From Luscinia megarhynchos (taxonomy: Eukaryota > Chordata > Aves > Passeriformes > Turdidae): a stretch of DNA of 64,000 nucleotides. Position numbers and translations under genes: made by a program. The stretch is from positions 55,542,473 to 55,606,472 of the forward strand of contig CM067592.1 of the NCBI GenBank assembly GCA_034336665.1, read 5' to 3'. The notes beneath the pieces were generated by a model. The model saw only the letters and a program-made list of their open reading frames with translations. It ran no database searches and was not told where the DNA came from. Shown one piece after another: positions 12,402 through 23,645 of this stretch (its first letter is position 1; the number at the start of each line of letters is the position of its first letter).

Positions 12402-12636
12402 AAAAAGAAAAAAAGAAAAAAAAAAAGGAAAAAGAAAAAAGAAAGAAAGGGGAGGGGAGGGGATGGGAGGTGAAAAAGGAAAGGAGGAAGATGAAAAGGA
12501 AAAGGAAAGAAGAAAGAGGAAAGGGAAAAAGAAAAAAGAAAAAGGAAAGAGGAAAGAAACGGGAAAGAAAAGAGGAAAGAGGAAAGGGAAAGGGAAAAGG
12601 AAAGAGGAAAAGAAAATGGAAAGGGGAAAGGAAAGA
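12221..12636. repeat. GAAAA/GGAAA purine tract with poly(A) core
   Basis: About 415 bases on the + strand are almost only A and G. GAAAAA units surround an A run near 12370-12399, followed by GGGGA and GGAAA variants. It separates the GGAAT array from a CR1 3' end. Opposed long open frames, rich in K/E on one strand and F/L/S on the other, are artefacts. Confidence 0.95.
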
Positions 12637-12715
12637 CTATTTCAGTATAGAGGAGCTTGTAATGATCATTTAGTCCAGCTGCCTGAGGAGGGCTTATCAA
12701 AGTTAAAGCCCACTG
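12637..12715 (-). mobile_element. CR1 3'-end fragment, minus strand
   Basis: GTAATGATCATTTAGTCCAG followed by CTGCCTGAGG and CAAAGTTAAAGCCC matches the terminal 3' UTR wording of CR1 in reverse, as at 6101-6170. Only about 80 bp can be recognised. Its 3' end faces the purine tract and GGAAT array, the same arrangement as at 6001. Confidence 0.6.
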
Positions 12716-15700
12716 CAAACCTCGGCCCTTGTGGAGAGGCTGGCCGGGTCTGAGGATGCAGAAATAAGCAGACAGGCTCTTCTGGCAAATCTTTGACTGC
12801 TGCCAGCTGCAGAGACCCAGCACTCAGCATTGCAGCACCAGAATGCTGAAAACACAGCAGCTGTGATGTGCTGTGCTGCTGCAGATTAGTGAGTGTTTGC
12901 TCTGATCAAGGATTAAGCTGAGTTAAGTGGGGGGATAATGCATCACTGTGCTGCTACAACATGCACCTCCAAACTGAGTATCCTGCTTCCAGCAGGGAGC
13001 CAGCTCTAAAACAAGGTGCTTGCTGCATTGTCCTGGGTGCTGTGGATGCAGAAAACCCCTGCATTGCCCCCTGAGTGGAAGTTTTATCCATATGATAAAG
13101 AAGATAGCTCTCAATGCAGAGGTTGTCCCAAAATAAAAAGAGACTGACAGAAAAAGGACCTGATATTTAGGGTGACAGGGCTTTAGCACATCCTCCCACA
13201 CATGCATTCACAAGGCAGATCTGCCTCACTTGTGCTATGCTGCACAGTAGGAAATTATCTAGAACTAATTCTACTATGGAAGTTGACAGAGCAGATATTT
13301 TTCCTTGTGACATCTAATATCCCAGCATATCTGTTAATCATGCAGGCAGCATGAGCTATTTATGAATTGGGAAGGAATACAAGGTAACTATGTTATTACC
13401 ACAGGGTTGTTTTCACCAGCTGCATGTGTTATTTAAAGCTAGGTTTATGTAAAGAGCTGGGCTTCAAAGGGTATGACAAACAAAACTCGATTATATGTCA
13501 GACCTTTAAATAAAATAAATTCTGCTCAGTTGAAATGTGCACATGCAAATTAGTCATTTGGTATTTAACTAACATAGTAATCAATTTAAAGGCTCCAGAC
13601 ATTTAAGATTTTATTTATCCATTTATTTCCTACTGCCCATCTGGTGTGCATGCCAGAAATGGTAATGTTCTACAAGCCAAATGAGAAAAGCATAAACAGC
13701 AAAGTAAAAAACCCCAGAAAGCCAGATTCTTTCTATAAGGTCTCCCCTCTAGAATTCCTTAGATGGAATTGCCTAATTTTTCTATATGATAGGGATAAAG
13801 AAATAGGTTTAGGTTTGGTTTTTTAAATTTTATTTATTTGTTTGTTTATTTTTTAAATTTATTTTTTATTTATTTAGGAAGCGATAAATTATTCTGGTGA
13901 TTATTCAAGTAAAGTAGGCATAGTGCTCTTGTCTGTTTATCATAACATATCATCCTGACCTAGCCAAGTTTATACAAATAACTCTCTCTCTTCATGCTAA
14001 GTGTTCATGAGTCTTATTCCAAGTAATAGAATCAAATATAGATTGCAGTTTTCAGAATAATGTTCCTCTAAGATTTTGATGGAAACATCAAAACTAGTAA
14101 CCAGGATGAGAATTCAGTGATCCCTACTTAAAAAAACAACAAAACACAGCCAGAGGAGTAAATAGAGCTCCTCTTTTATAGTATCTCAGCAACTGGGTAC
14201 TTATCAAATGGTGGTGCTCAGACTATATTTTGCATGAAACAATAGCCTAGGATGCTTGAACAGTCCTCAAGGCAGGTTTTGGAAGATATGTCAGCCTACT
14301 ACCAGTCAAATGTCAACAGAACCAAACATCTCTTGTACTTCTACTTGGTCAGCCACCAAATGCTTCAAATCTCTCTGCTAAATGGAAGAAGAAAATGGGT
14401 GGAAAGCTCTTTCATATAAATTAGACTTCATATTTTTGTTTATATTCTGAGAAAGGTAGAAAGGTTGGCATAAAAATAAACAATATTTTTATTTAATGCC
14501 CATGCTACTCAAGATGACTGTAACTGATGGAACTAGAAAGGTGGAGTAAAGCTTTTTCACTGCTATTTTGCTCCTTTATTCATCAGAAAGTTTGCTTCTC
14601 TGAAGCACAAGAAAGATTCAAAGTTGATCAATAAATATAACAGCAACTTACGGACTATAATGTTTGGACTATGAACTTACAGACTAGGTTTGCTTTCTCA
14701 TTGCACACATTTTTTCCTTACGTCAAAAAACTAACACTGTCTCTTCTTCATACACATAAAATGAAAAATAATTTTAAAAAATATTGTAGATCTTTTTACA
14801 GACCTTAACTGTTGTTCTTTTAAAGAAAATTCTAATTGCTAAAGTAATTCCAAATCCTTTTTATCTAATGTCATACAGGACCCTTCTTCGTAATTGCATG
14901 TAATGCAGTGCATCTTGTTCATATTGATACTAATGACTTTATAATTGGAGAACAGGATGGAATTGTGCATATGATGAAGGAACAAGACAATTTGTGGAAT
15001 ACAAAGGACCTATCACAAGTTAAATATCTTGGCACAAGCCTCTAAATAATGAAAAATTAGGCAAAATCCTACTCCTCCACAGACCTGCTTGCCAGCAGAG
15101 GATGTCAAGGGGAGTCAGTAACCACTCCATCTCTTCTAATGGGGCTGTGAGTACTCCTACTGCTCCTGCTTGACACCAAAGAGCATAGTTTAAAACCCTA
15201 TTGCCACCCAAATGCTCTGAAGTCATCTCAGCAGATGCTTGCTTGAGCTCAAGCCTTTATATGGCCTTTTTAATGTTACCCCAGTGGCCAAATGCGTTCA
15301 GATGAGGCTAAACAAGGAAGTCAAGAAAAATATCTGCCACTCATTATTGCAAAAATTTAAAGATTTAGGCTTAGAGAAATCTGAAATTATTATTTTAAAG
15401 TGTGAAACGGTGATTATATTCAACAGGACAAATTCCTGCCGTGAGCATTCCTTTTTTTATTATGTCGTTTTCATCTATGATAGCCCTGGGACTTTGTTTC
15501 TTTGACTGTCTCACACTGTCTGGAATTTTAGATCCTGTCATCTGTGCAGCACTAATACATTCTTATGCAGGAAACACCCTCTTAGTACTGTTAAATCAGG
15601 AGGCCAGCCAGCTTTATATCTAGCTTCTTTGAAAACCTTTTGTAGAAAGGGCACTGAATGAAAGGCACTAATAAAACATTAATGACTTGCTCAAACAGCA

Positions 15701-18680
15701 GGAACATGCTCAGGCAGCTCACTTTCCATTTCTGCTAAAGACTGCATCAACATGAGCATTTCTGTATATCATGTTGAGTAAAATATTTTATTTTGAGCAA
15801 CAAAAAAAAATACAGCTCACATTTCAGTTGGAGTCCTGGATATTAACTGTAAGTTTTTTCTGATTAAATGTGTGTAGTGTTTACTGGCCTAGCACTACCA
15901 CAAAGTAATCAGAATATAAATGGATCCTCTGTGTGAGAAAAAATAAATAATTCTTTGGCCTTGGTTGTATTTTTGTGCATTATAAATCTTATTATGGGTA
16001 GAATTTAACATGTTATATGATGATTGTTACTGATCTGATGCCGAGTCATACATAGTATAGGCAATAAAAGTAAAAAAAACTTTGGCTCCAACAAAAATAA
16101 TTTGGAGACAATGACAGCAGTGCACCATGACAATTGAATTAAAAACCTTTGTTGGACATGGTGGGCAAATGTAACCATCTGAAGGAAATAATAAAAAAAT
16201 AAGTGTATTGCAGGATCCAAGTGAGGTTCAGCCTAACACCCAAGTGCAACTTCTGCTTGTGCTGTGTTTGAGCTGTTGTGGGGAAGATGACACATTTATT
16301 CAAAGGCTAGAGAGTCTATAAACACATTAGTGCTTTAATTTTGCAAGTGGGAATCCTGATTGGTCCTTTTTTTCCTCCTCCCATGCTACTTTTGCTGTTC
16401 TGCCAGCCATGGGCAAGCTGAACCATGCCACTCTTTACTGTTGGTCACATTTCTCTGAAACTGCTGCACTGACCACACCTTGCTGGGCTCTCTTGAAACT
16501 TTTCTTGCAAGTTATGCTAAGAATAAATTAGCTGGTTTTAATTTTTTTTATCATTCTTCTCTTGTCTATTTGCAAGTGTGCATGTACTATTGTAAGGTCA
16601 CAAATTTATTTTTATTTCATTAAATTCCAACGAGTTACAGCTTCCTAATAAATGCAGCACAAAAGAAAATAAGTCCACCTTTGACACTACTAAATGGATC
16701 TTTTTGGATCTGAGTGCCTTAATCACATGGAAACCAGGACTGCTCTGTATGATGAAATTCACTGTCAGCGAACTATTTAAAAAGCAGTGCAGGTGGGATT
16801 GACAAGATGTTCCCTGCTGCAAGAGCAAGTAAGCAATGTTGAGGTTTCACATTTCTTTGCATTTTGATTAGTTGACAACATATAACTGGGCTGAGTAAAA
16901 AATACTGTGCTCTCCTTCCATATCTAGAGTCTAGCTGAAAAAAAAGAACTGGACAGTTGCCACCATCCACCTTAGCCCACACACTGGCTAGATATGGCCA
17001 AACATAGGAGTAAGTGCTTTAATTGCTCTCTTAAAATGGCACATTTATTGCTTTTGAATTCACATGCAAGCATATAATGTATTGTTTATGTATGTAATAC
17101 ATAGACACCCATTCTGTCTGAGGGGTGAAAGAGATATTTTGTCTATCTTGCTATAGTATCTCTAATAGTGAACAGTGTAAGAAGGAATATAAGAAGCAGC
17201 ACACATGGGAAAACTAACCCCTTGTTATATTTTGTGTCAGGCAGCAAGTTCAGGATTTTGTAAGCTGGATAGTATATTCAGGTCATTGTTGTGGAAAAAT
17301 TGCAGATGGATTTGTCCTTAATGAATTTGGCTTATGACTTTTTGAAGATATGTTATGCTTTTGATCTCTGTTTAGTGACTATCTCAGTTTATTTCAGTGT
17401 TGTGTACAGAAGTCCTGCACTGAGGCACTAGATGAACTAAATTTCCTCACTCTCATAGCAAGTGACCATGAGCCCAAGTAAACTCTGGCTCCCTGTCTGT
17501 CACTTCGATGTTTACCTTGTTCTGAATGTAACAACAAAAATATGTGTAGCGCTACCCTTACAATACTTTTGTCTTCTAATTATCAGGAGCATTCAAAATG
17601 CCACAACATCTGAAAATATCAAAGGTGATAGGAACTTTATAAAGTAAATTGCTAGTACCCAATTAATCCCTTATGTCCCTCTGCTGAAACCAGTAATGAA
17701 GTATGAAGTAATGTCAGGGTGGAATTTGGGACATGATTTTTAAAACATTATCTAGCACAAATTAATTGTACACCAAAGGCTTTTAAACCATGTTAGATAA
17801 GCTGCACAGTCAAGGCTAATCTTGTTATAGTGACATAGTAATGTTAGAACTACATTACAGAGAATTTAATTCTGCTCCTATGTGGCTTATTTAGGTGTCC
17901 ATTATCTTCATTTTCTGCCCTATAGAAGTGCAATAAAAGCTATAAACAAACCCTCTTACATCTGTCACTTCAACTTAGTCTTGATTTTGTAGCGTAGTTT
18001 TGATCATGGTCATAAAAGAAACACAATCAGTAAGAAAAGGGTTCAATCTTCAATGCACCACTGCCTTCTCAGTTACCCTTCTTCCCTCCAAACTGTGGAA
18101 ATAGAGAAACAGTGAACAGTTAATTTGAAAAAAAAAAAAAAATTAAAAAGGCTGAGTTTGGAAAGAAGTTAGAAATCAGCTAGGAAAACTTACAGCTCAA
18201 TACATTTATGAATTTGGAAATGAAAGGATAACAGTAAGGCATAAAAGAGAATTGATATTTTTCTGAGATGAAGGTGTGATTGTTAATGAAAGAGGAAAAT
18301 TTAACTTGGTGATAGAAGCGCCCATGGCAACACTATCAATTCCATATTGTTAGGGCAATTTAGAATTAAGGTAGAAAGGAACATAATCAATGCAAAGAAA
18401 ATCTTTTATATTTGCTTTTGATATTAAATTCACTCACTGTTTTGTTGTTTCAGACTGGCATTGTTAGCCCATGCTGAATTGTTTTTTTGAAGTTCATCCT
18501 CTACTGAATCACTGTGAGGAACAATTACTGAAAAAGAAGACAGAACAGAAGAGCTGGGATATGGTGAACTCTAAGATGATCAAAGGATAAAAAGATAAGC
18601 CTACGAAAGCTGATTTTTCTTTTGTGACATATTTGCAGGGCATATGTCAAAATACTGATTTACAACATGTGACTGGTGAC
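12716..18680. other. AT-rich noncoding DNA, no gene seen
   Basis: Six kilobases hold no recognisable exon or transposon. A CAGC/CTGC-rich patch follows the CR1 end (12760-12900), a T/A-rich low-complexity patch lies at 13818-13876, and a GC-raised patch lies at 15060-15240. All open frames are short and unrelated to known families. Confidence 0.55.
13818..13876. repeat. TTTA/TTTG low-complexity tract
   Basis: The + strand consists almost only of T and A with TTTATTTATTTG-type units. Confidence 0.85.
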
Positions 18681-19497
18681 AATCAACACTCTTTCCTAAA
18701 GGGCAAATTGTGCCTGAAAAATTTGGTGGCCTTCTCTGATGAGGTTATAGAGGTGTTGAATGAGTCAAGAGAGACTGACATCAGCTACTGATGCAGAGAG
18801 TTTGACACCATCCCACACATCAACCTTCTCTTCAGACTGGAGAAACACAAGTTTTATGGATAAAGGCTGGATGGTTGCACTCAAAGAGGTGTGGTCAGCA
18901 GCTCAGCATCCAAGAGCAGAACAGTAAAGAGTGGCAGGTCTCAGGGGTCAGTGTTGGGACCAGCTCTGCTTAACATCCTTGTCACTGACAGGGAGAGTGA
19001 GGTTGAGACCACCCTCAGCAAGTTTGCCAGCAACACAGAGCTGGGTGGTGCAGGAAGAATTGCTGTCCACAGGGAGCTTGACAGTCTTGAGAGAAGGCAC
19101 TGTGGAAACTTAATGAAATTTGACAAGGCCAAGTGCAAGGCTCTGTACATGGTTTGGGGCACCCCCAAGTGCAAATACGAGCTAGATGGAGAGTGTGATT
19201 GGGAGCAGCTCTAGGGAGAAGGACTTGTGGGTGTTGGTGGATGAAAAGTTTGACATGACCTGGCAATGTGAAGCCCATAAAGCCAACCACATCCTGGGCT
19301 GTATCCAAAGCATCCTATCCTGCTGGGCGAGTTGGGGAGCCTGCCCCTCTGCTCTGCTCTGGTCAGATCCCACCACCCAGCTCTGGGGCTCTAAAGATGG
19401 GAAGCACACAGAATTACTGAATCAGGTCCTGAGGAGGGATAGGAAGATGATCAAGGGGTTCCTTTCAACAAAAGTTATTCTATGATTCAATGATTTC
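18681..19497 (+). mobile_element. CR1 LINE 3' part (ORF2 C-terminus and tail), plus strand
   Basis: The segment keeps the order of a CR1 ORF2 C-terminal half. A piece like the CR1 segment after the RT fingers (AACACTCTTTCCTAAAGGGC) comes first, then GTGTTGGGACCAGCTCTGCT. The peptide LSKFASNTELGG (normally LSKFADDTKLGG) and EKDLWVLVDEKFDM follow, and KMIKG lies near the end. The active-site aspartates of the usual FADD-type motif are replaced here (FASN), and a frame change lies near 19190-19214. It ends in TTCTATGATTCAATGATT, the usual CR1 terminal repeat. The copy is 5'-truncated and inactive. Confidence 0.9.
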
Positions 19498-22400
19498 TAA
19501 AAGAGATACTGAAATCTTACCTGCTTTTCAAAGGGGAGTTCCACTCTTTACCTCATTTCTCTGGAGTGGAGGAGCATGGTGTCACAATCTCATCTCAACT
19601 TGCTTTTAAAATGCATAAGATTATATGCTTGAAAAATGGAGCACTGTGTGGTGCAAGGGAGCTGCAGGTAACAGAGTCAAGCATGGGGTCATGCCAGTTT
19701 ACTCAGGGCTTGGTCCTTTTTGGGTCTGAGAACACCTGATGAGAGCTGGAGCCTGCACAGCCACCAGGCAGCTGCCACTGCTGACTTATCCCAAGAATTT
19801 CATTATCATTGCTCAAAAAGTACTTGCTGCAAGAAAAAAATAGGAGGAGATTCAAAAACTATTTTTTTTCTTCCCCTCTATACTGTCTAACTGTATTGAT
19901 TAGATTAGATTTATCATTAATTGGTAAAAAGAAAATACATCTAGAAGCATATTATGTAGCCATATCTTTACATATGCTGTTCCTTCCCCAGCCCTTCCAA
20001 AGATGGTGATCTGTAATCAATGCTCACATTGGATATCTGATGGCATGGTGTTTTGGCTCCTTGTTTTATTTCCTTGATGAAAAATGGCCTATAAATCTAA
20101 TATAGAATCACATTAAAAGAATCCTTAGCAAGGAAAACCTGTGGACTAGTGCAGGCAGCAAGGACGGTTTTTTTTCTGTGGGATGTTAGATCCTCATTTT
20201 AAAGCAGAAGAAGAAAGTTAAGGTGTGACCAAAAAAACCATATTCCATCTATACACAGTCATCTGACATTTTTCCTGGGAATTAGAGTAATTATTAACTT
20301 AGTTCATTTGGGTCTGTTGTAACACACATTGATGCTCTTCCCTTGAGTAAAATTTTCAGAGGAAGTCAGAATTACTGTAAGAAGTATTAGATTTCAACCA
20401 GGGAACAGGCTGTTAGGAGATAGCTACATGGAAAGGTCAACCTAAAGCTTAGTAGCAGTCAAAAAGGCAGCATGTTACAAATTATTAAGAAATGGACAGT
20501 GGAAGTTATTAAACTGCTAAAATGCACACCAATTTCTTCAATACTGGCTATAGTTTAGCTTCTTATATCTCCAAAACACTGTATAAGAATTTAAAAAGCT
20601 TCAGAGGGAGGAGATGAGGCACACAGCTGCACTAACTGAGAAGAGCAGCTAGTGCCAAGGACTCTGCACCTACACTGTAGATAGCTTGGGAGTTTTTCTT
20701 ACAGCCAAATATGTCTACTATGCACACAGTTCAAAGCTTTCTGCTTGTTGCAAACCTGTTCAGGTTGTTTGCTTTTGTCTGGAAAAAATCTAGTTCTTAT
20801 TGTCAAAATTTTTCAGTGTGGAGTGTGTGGTACAAAATCTGCCTTTACTGCTGGAATTAAAATGCTGTAGATGCAGTGGAAGGTGATCAAGGGAAGGTCA
20901 AGGGTAGATCAAGGGTGGCTTCCTCAGGGGTTACTATGAAAATAAACAAGCAGCTGTCTGTCCAGAAGGGAACCTGAAAGATGATTAAACTCTTGGATGG
21001 CATAGGCAATGAAAAAAGTAATTTGTTGTCTACTAGTATACTTATGCTGAAAAAAAAAAAATCCTATAATGTACTTGATAAATATAGCAGGCAAGTAGTT
21101 CAAAACTGGAAGAGAAAAGGACTCTTCTTACTGCAATAGAGTCTATAATAGACTTTAGGATTCTATATGGACTCAAGAGAAGTTTAATTTATGAAAAATA
21201 ATCCCTAAATAGAAATATCAACTCTATCCCAGCAAGTTTCTTAACCGAAGAGGGTGGAGCCCCTGAGTTTTCTTGTGAAGTGCCACATCCTGTTTGCCCT
21301 GCTTTAGTGCTCTTCCATCAATTACACTTCTGAGTTGGGACATCCTTAGATAGAGGTTACTCAGTTAGACAGACATTTGATCTTATACTGTTTGGCTTTT
21401 CTTACAAGTATAAATGTAGGCATTTGATATCCTTGGCTAGACACTGCAAAATTGTAAAGTACCTGTTTAATTATTTGAGTTTATGGGTGTTCTTGAGAAA
21501 ATCTGATCATTATGATTTCTCAGGATTGAAATTTCACTTTAATTAGATAGAAACAGTTGAAAATATAGATGAATTCTAAACCCCATGTATCATTTAGTTT
21601 CATAGTGTCTGTCGTTCAGATTTAGACTGGATTTAAATCCACATTTATTGGACTGAAACAGTAAGGTAATTCCTTCACTTTTAGTGAATTGAAATTAAGT
21701 TCTAATAATATGTGCTCTAAAACTTTGGAATCAGAAAATAAATATAATTTAATTTTTATTCTCTTTAAAGAAATGTTTTTGCTTATGCACTGGATTTTCT
21801 TCTGTGTAAAGATTTTTCCTTCCATCACAACTTTGTTTTGCTAATTTAATTATTTAGAAAACAGCTGAGCAAGTCAACTTTCTCTGAAGGTACTCTTTTA
21901 CAAACCTGTTTGCTTTGATTTAATAAATATTGTTTTCACTGTACTGTGTACAAATAATATTCATCATGTTCTGAATTTTACAGAGTAACTTGAGAAGTGC
22001 AGTGCTTACAGCGTTAGGTTTGTTGTTATTTTATCCACAATTGAAATATTTTATCCACTGCTGTCTTTCAGGAGAGAGAAGGTATAAGCACTTATTTGTT
22101 ATACTGTTGAATTATCCAGTCTTCTCATAATAAAAATTCAGTTTTACTTAGTTTTACTTTTTTATGGTTGCAGTCAATTTTTTTGTAGTGACAGATGACC
22201 AGGCAATGTCAGGTGCTTCTAAAGATTTTATTTGGATGAGATGTGAGGGATTATGGATACTTGTGTAACTTAAAGAGTCTTATGATCTTACATGTCTCAG
22301 CCTTGCTTAGGAGAAAAACAGAAGAGAATGGCACTTTGCTGCTGCAAGTTTAATACTACTGGTTGTCTTAATGTTTCTGAAGGAAACCGGGGTCAATGAC

Positions 22401-23132
22401 CCTTGGTGCCAGCCAGTAGGTATTGGCCACTATAAATTGTTTTTTCTTTATCCCAAGATGACTTGCCTACTTAAACATATGAGTTCAATTTCCTTATGCA
22501 ATGGTGTCAACACCTTTCAATGAACTGCATGAATAGTGTGAGCAATTTTGAAATAGCTTGCAAAGAACTCCCAATCTGTGATCACGAAATGGGGAAACAG
22601 TAACAGTGCAAAGAGAAGTGCTGAAAACATACACCTCACCCCTCACCCCCCAGCTTCCAAAAATCCAACCCACGGTTAAGCATTCCTCTGTATGGTTCTC
22701 CAAAATTTGATCATAAGAAACAATGTTAACAATTTGGATTGAACACAAAAGTCTGCATTTCTCAAAAGCCTCCTGCTTTATGTAGTAAGTTACAAACCTG
22801 TAGTTTAAATGGGTTACAACTCTAGAAAAACCTCTAGGGTCAGTACAAATAGATTCAATCCCACAGTTATCTATTAATATTCTTTCCTCTGCCAGACAAA
22901 AATGAAACTCAGTGTTGTGCTTTGAGATGTATTTACAAAAGTAAAAAATCTGTTTTAAAGCCCCAGCTGAATCACAACCCCGCTCTTTATTCAAGTACTT
23001 ATTGTATCACACTGAAACACTATGTCAAATATGAGATGTGAAGTGGAAAGTCCTTGCTCTCCAAAATTTTTTTTCCCAGGTTTGTGAGAGGATCAGCTTT
23101 TGGCATGTGAAAAACTGAGGTGAATTACTGCC
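19498..23132. other. AT-rich noncoding DNA, no gene seen
   Basis: No transposon or exon is recognisable. A 167-codon stop-free stretch on the minus strand (22494-22994) contains no ATG at all and is not called. A 13-bp perfect palindrome at 22390-22402 is listed separately. Confidence 0.55.
22390..22402. promoter_or_regulatory. Perfect IR-1 palindrome GGGTCAATGACCC
   Basis: Two GGGTCA half-sites face each other with one base between them. This is the inverted-repeat-1 layout bound by some nuclear receptors such as FXR/RXR (consensus AGGTCA-N-TGACCT). The palindrome is certain; binding is inferred, and a 13-bp match can arise by chance. Confidence 0.25.
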
Positions 23133-23645
23133 TCCACACTAGAGGGATGTGATATTCCCCCTCTGCCCCACTTCGATGAGATGTCATCTGGAGTGCTGTG
23201 TCCTGCTCTGGGCTCATCTTCACAAGACATGGACTACTGGATCGAGCCCAGAGGATGGCAAGGAAAACGATCAGAAATGCCTCTCCTGTGGGGAACAGAC
23301 TGAGTTGTGCTTGTTCAGGCAGCAGAAGGCTCCAGACACACACTCTCGTGGCCTCTCAAGAAAGATGGGAGCAGACTTTTTAACAGGGCCTGAAACAGCA
23401 GGACAGGGGCAATGTTTTCACGTTATAAGGTAGTAGATTTGGATTAAACAAAAAGAAAAGCTTTTTTACGATGAGAGTGGTGAAACACTGTAATGGGTTT
23501 TCCAGAGAAGTGGTAGGTGCCCTGTCTTTTCAAGGTCAAGCTAAATGGGACTCTTAAAAACCTGGGCTAGTTGAAGATGTCCCTGCTCATTGCAAGTGGT
23601 TTGGACTAGATGACATTTAGGTCTTCTATCATAATTTGATTAAAA
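23133..23645 (+). mobile_element. CR1 LINE 3' fragment, plus strand
   Basis: The fragment begins in the CR1 ORF2 C-terminus (GAGTGCTGTGTCCTGCTCTG, then AGCCCAGAGGATGGCAAG). It passes GCTTTTTTACGATGAGAGTG and reaches the 3' UTR wording GGTTTGGACTAGATGACATT. The terminal ATTCT repeat is eroded (TCTATCATAATTTGATT). Stops and indels break the frame. Confidence 0.88.

Noticed and set aside
12101..12823. 240-codon minus-strand frame and 207-codon plus-strand frame
   Set aside because: Both are products of the GAAAA purine tract and GGAAT array, giving runs of Phe/Leu or Lys/Glu.
22494..22994. Minus-strand stop-free stretch of about 166 codons
   Set aside because: It starts at TTG, contains no ATG codon at all, and resembles no protein; the length is compatible with chance in 64 kb.
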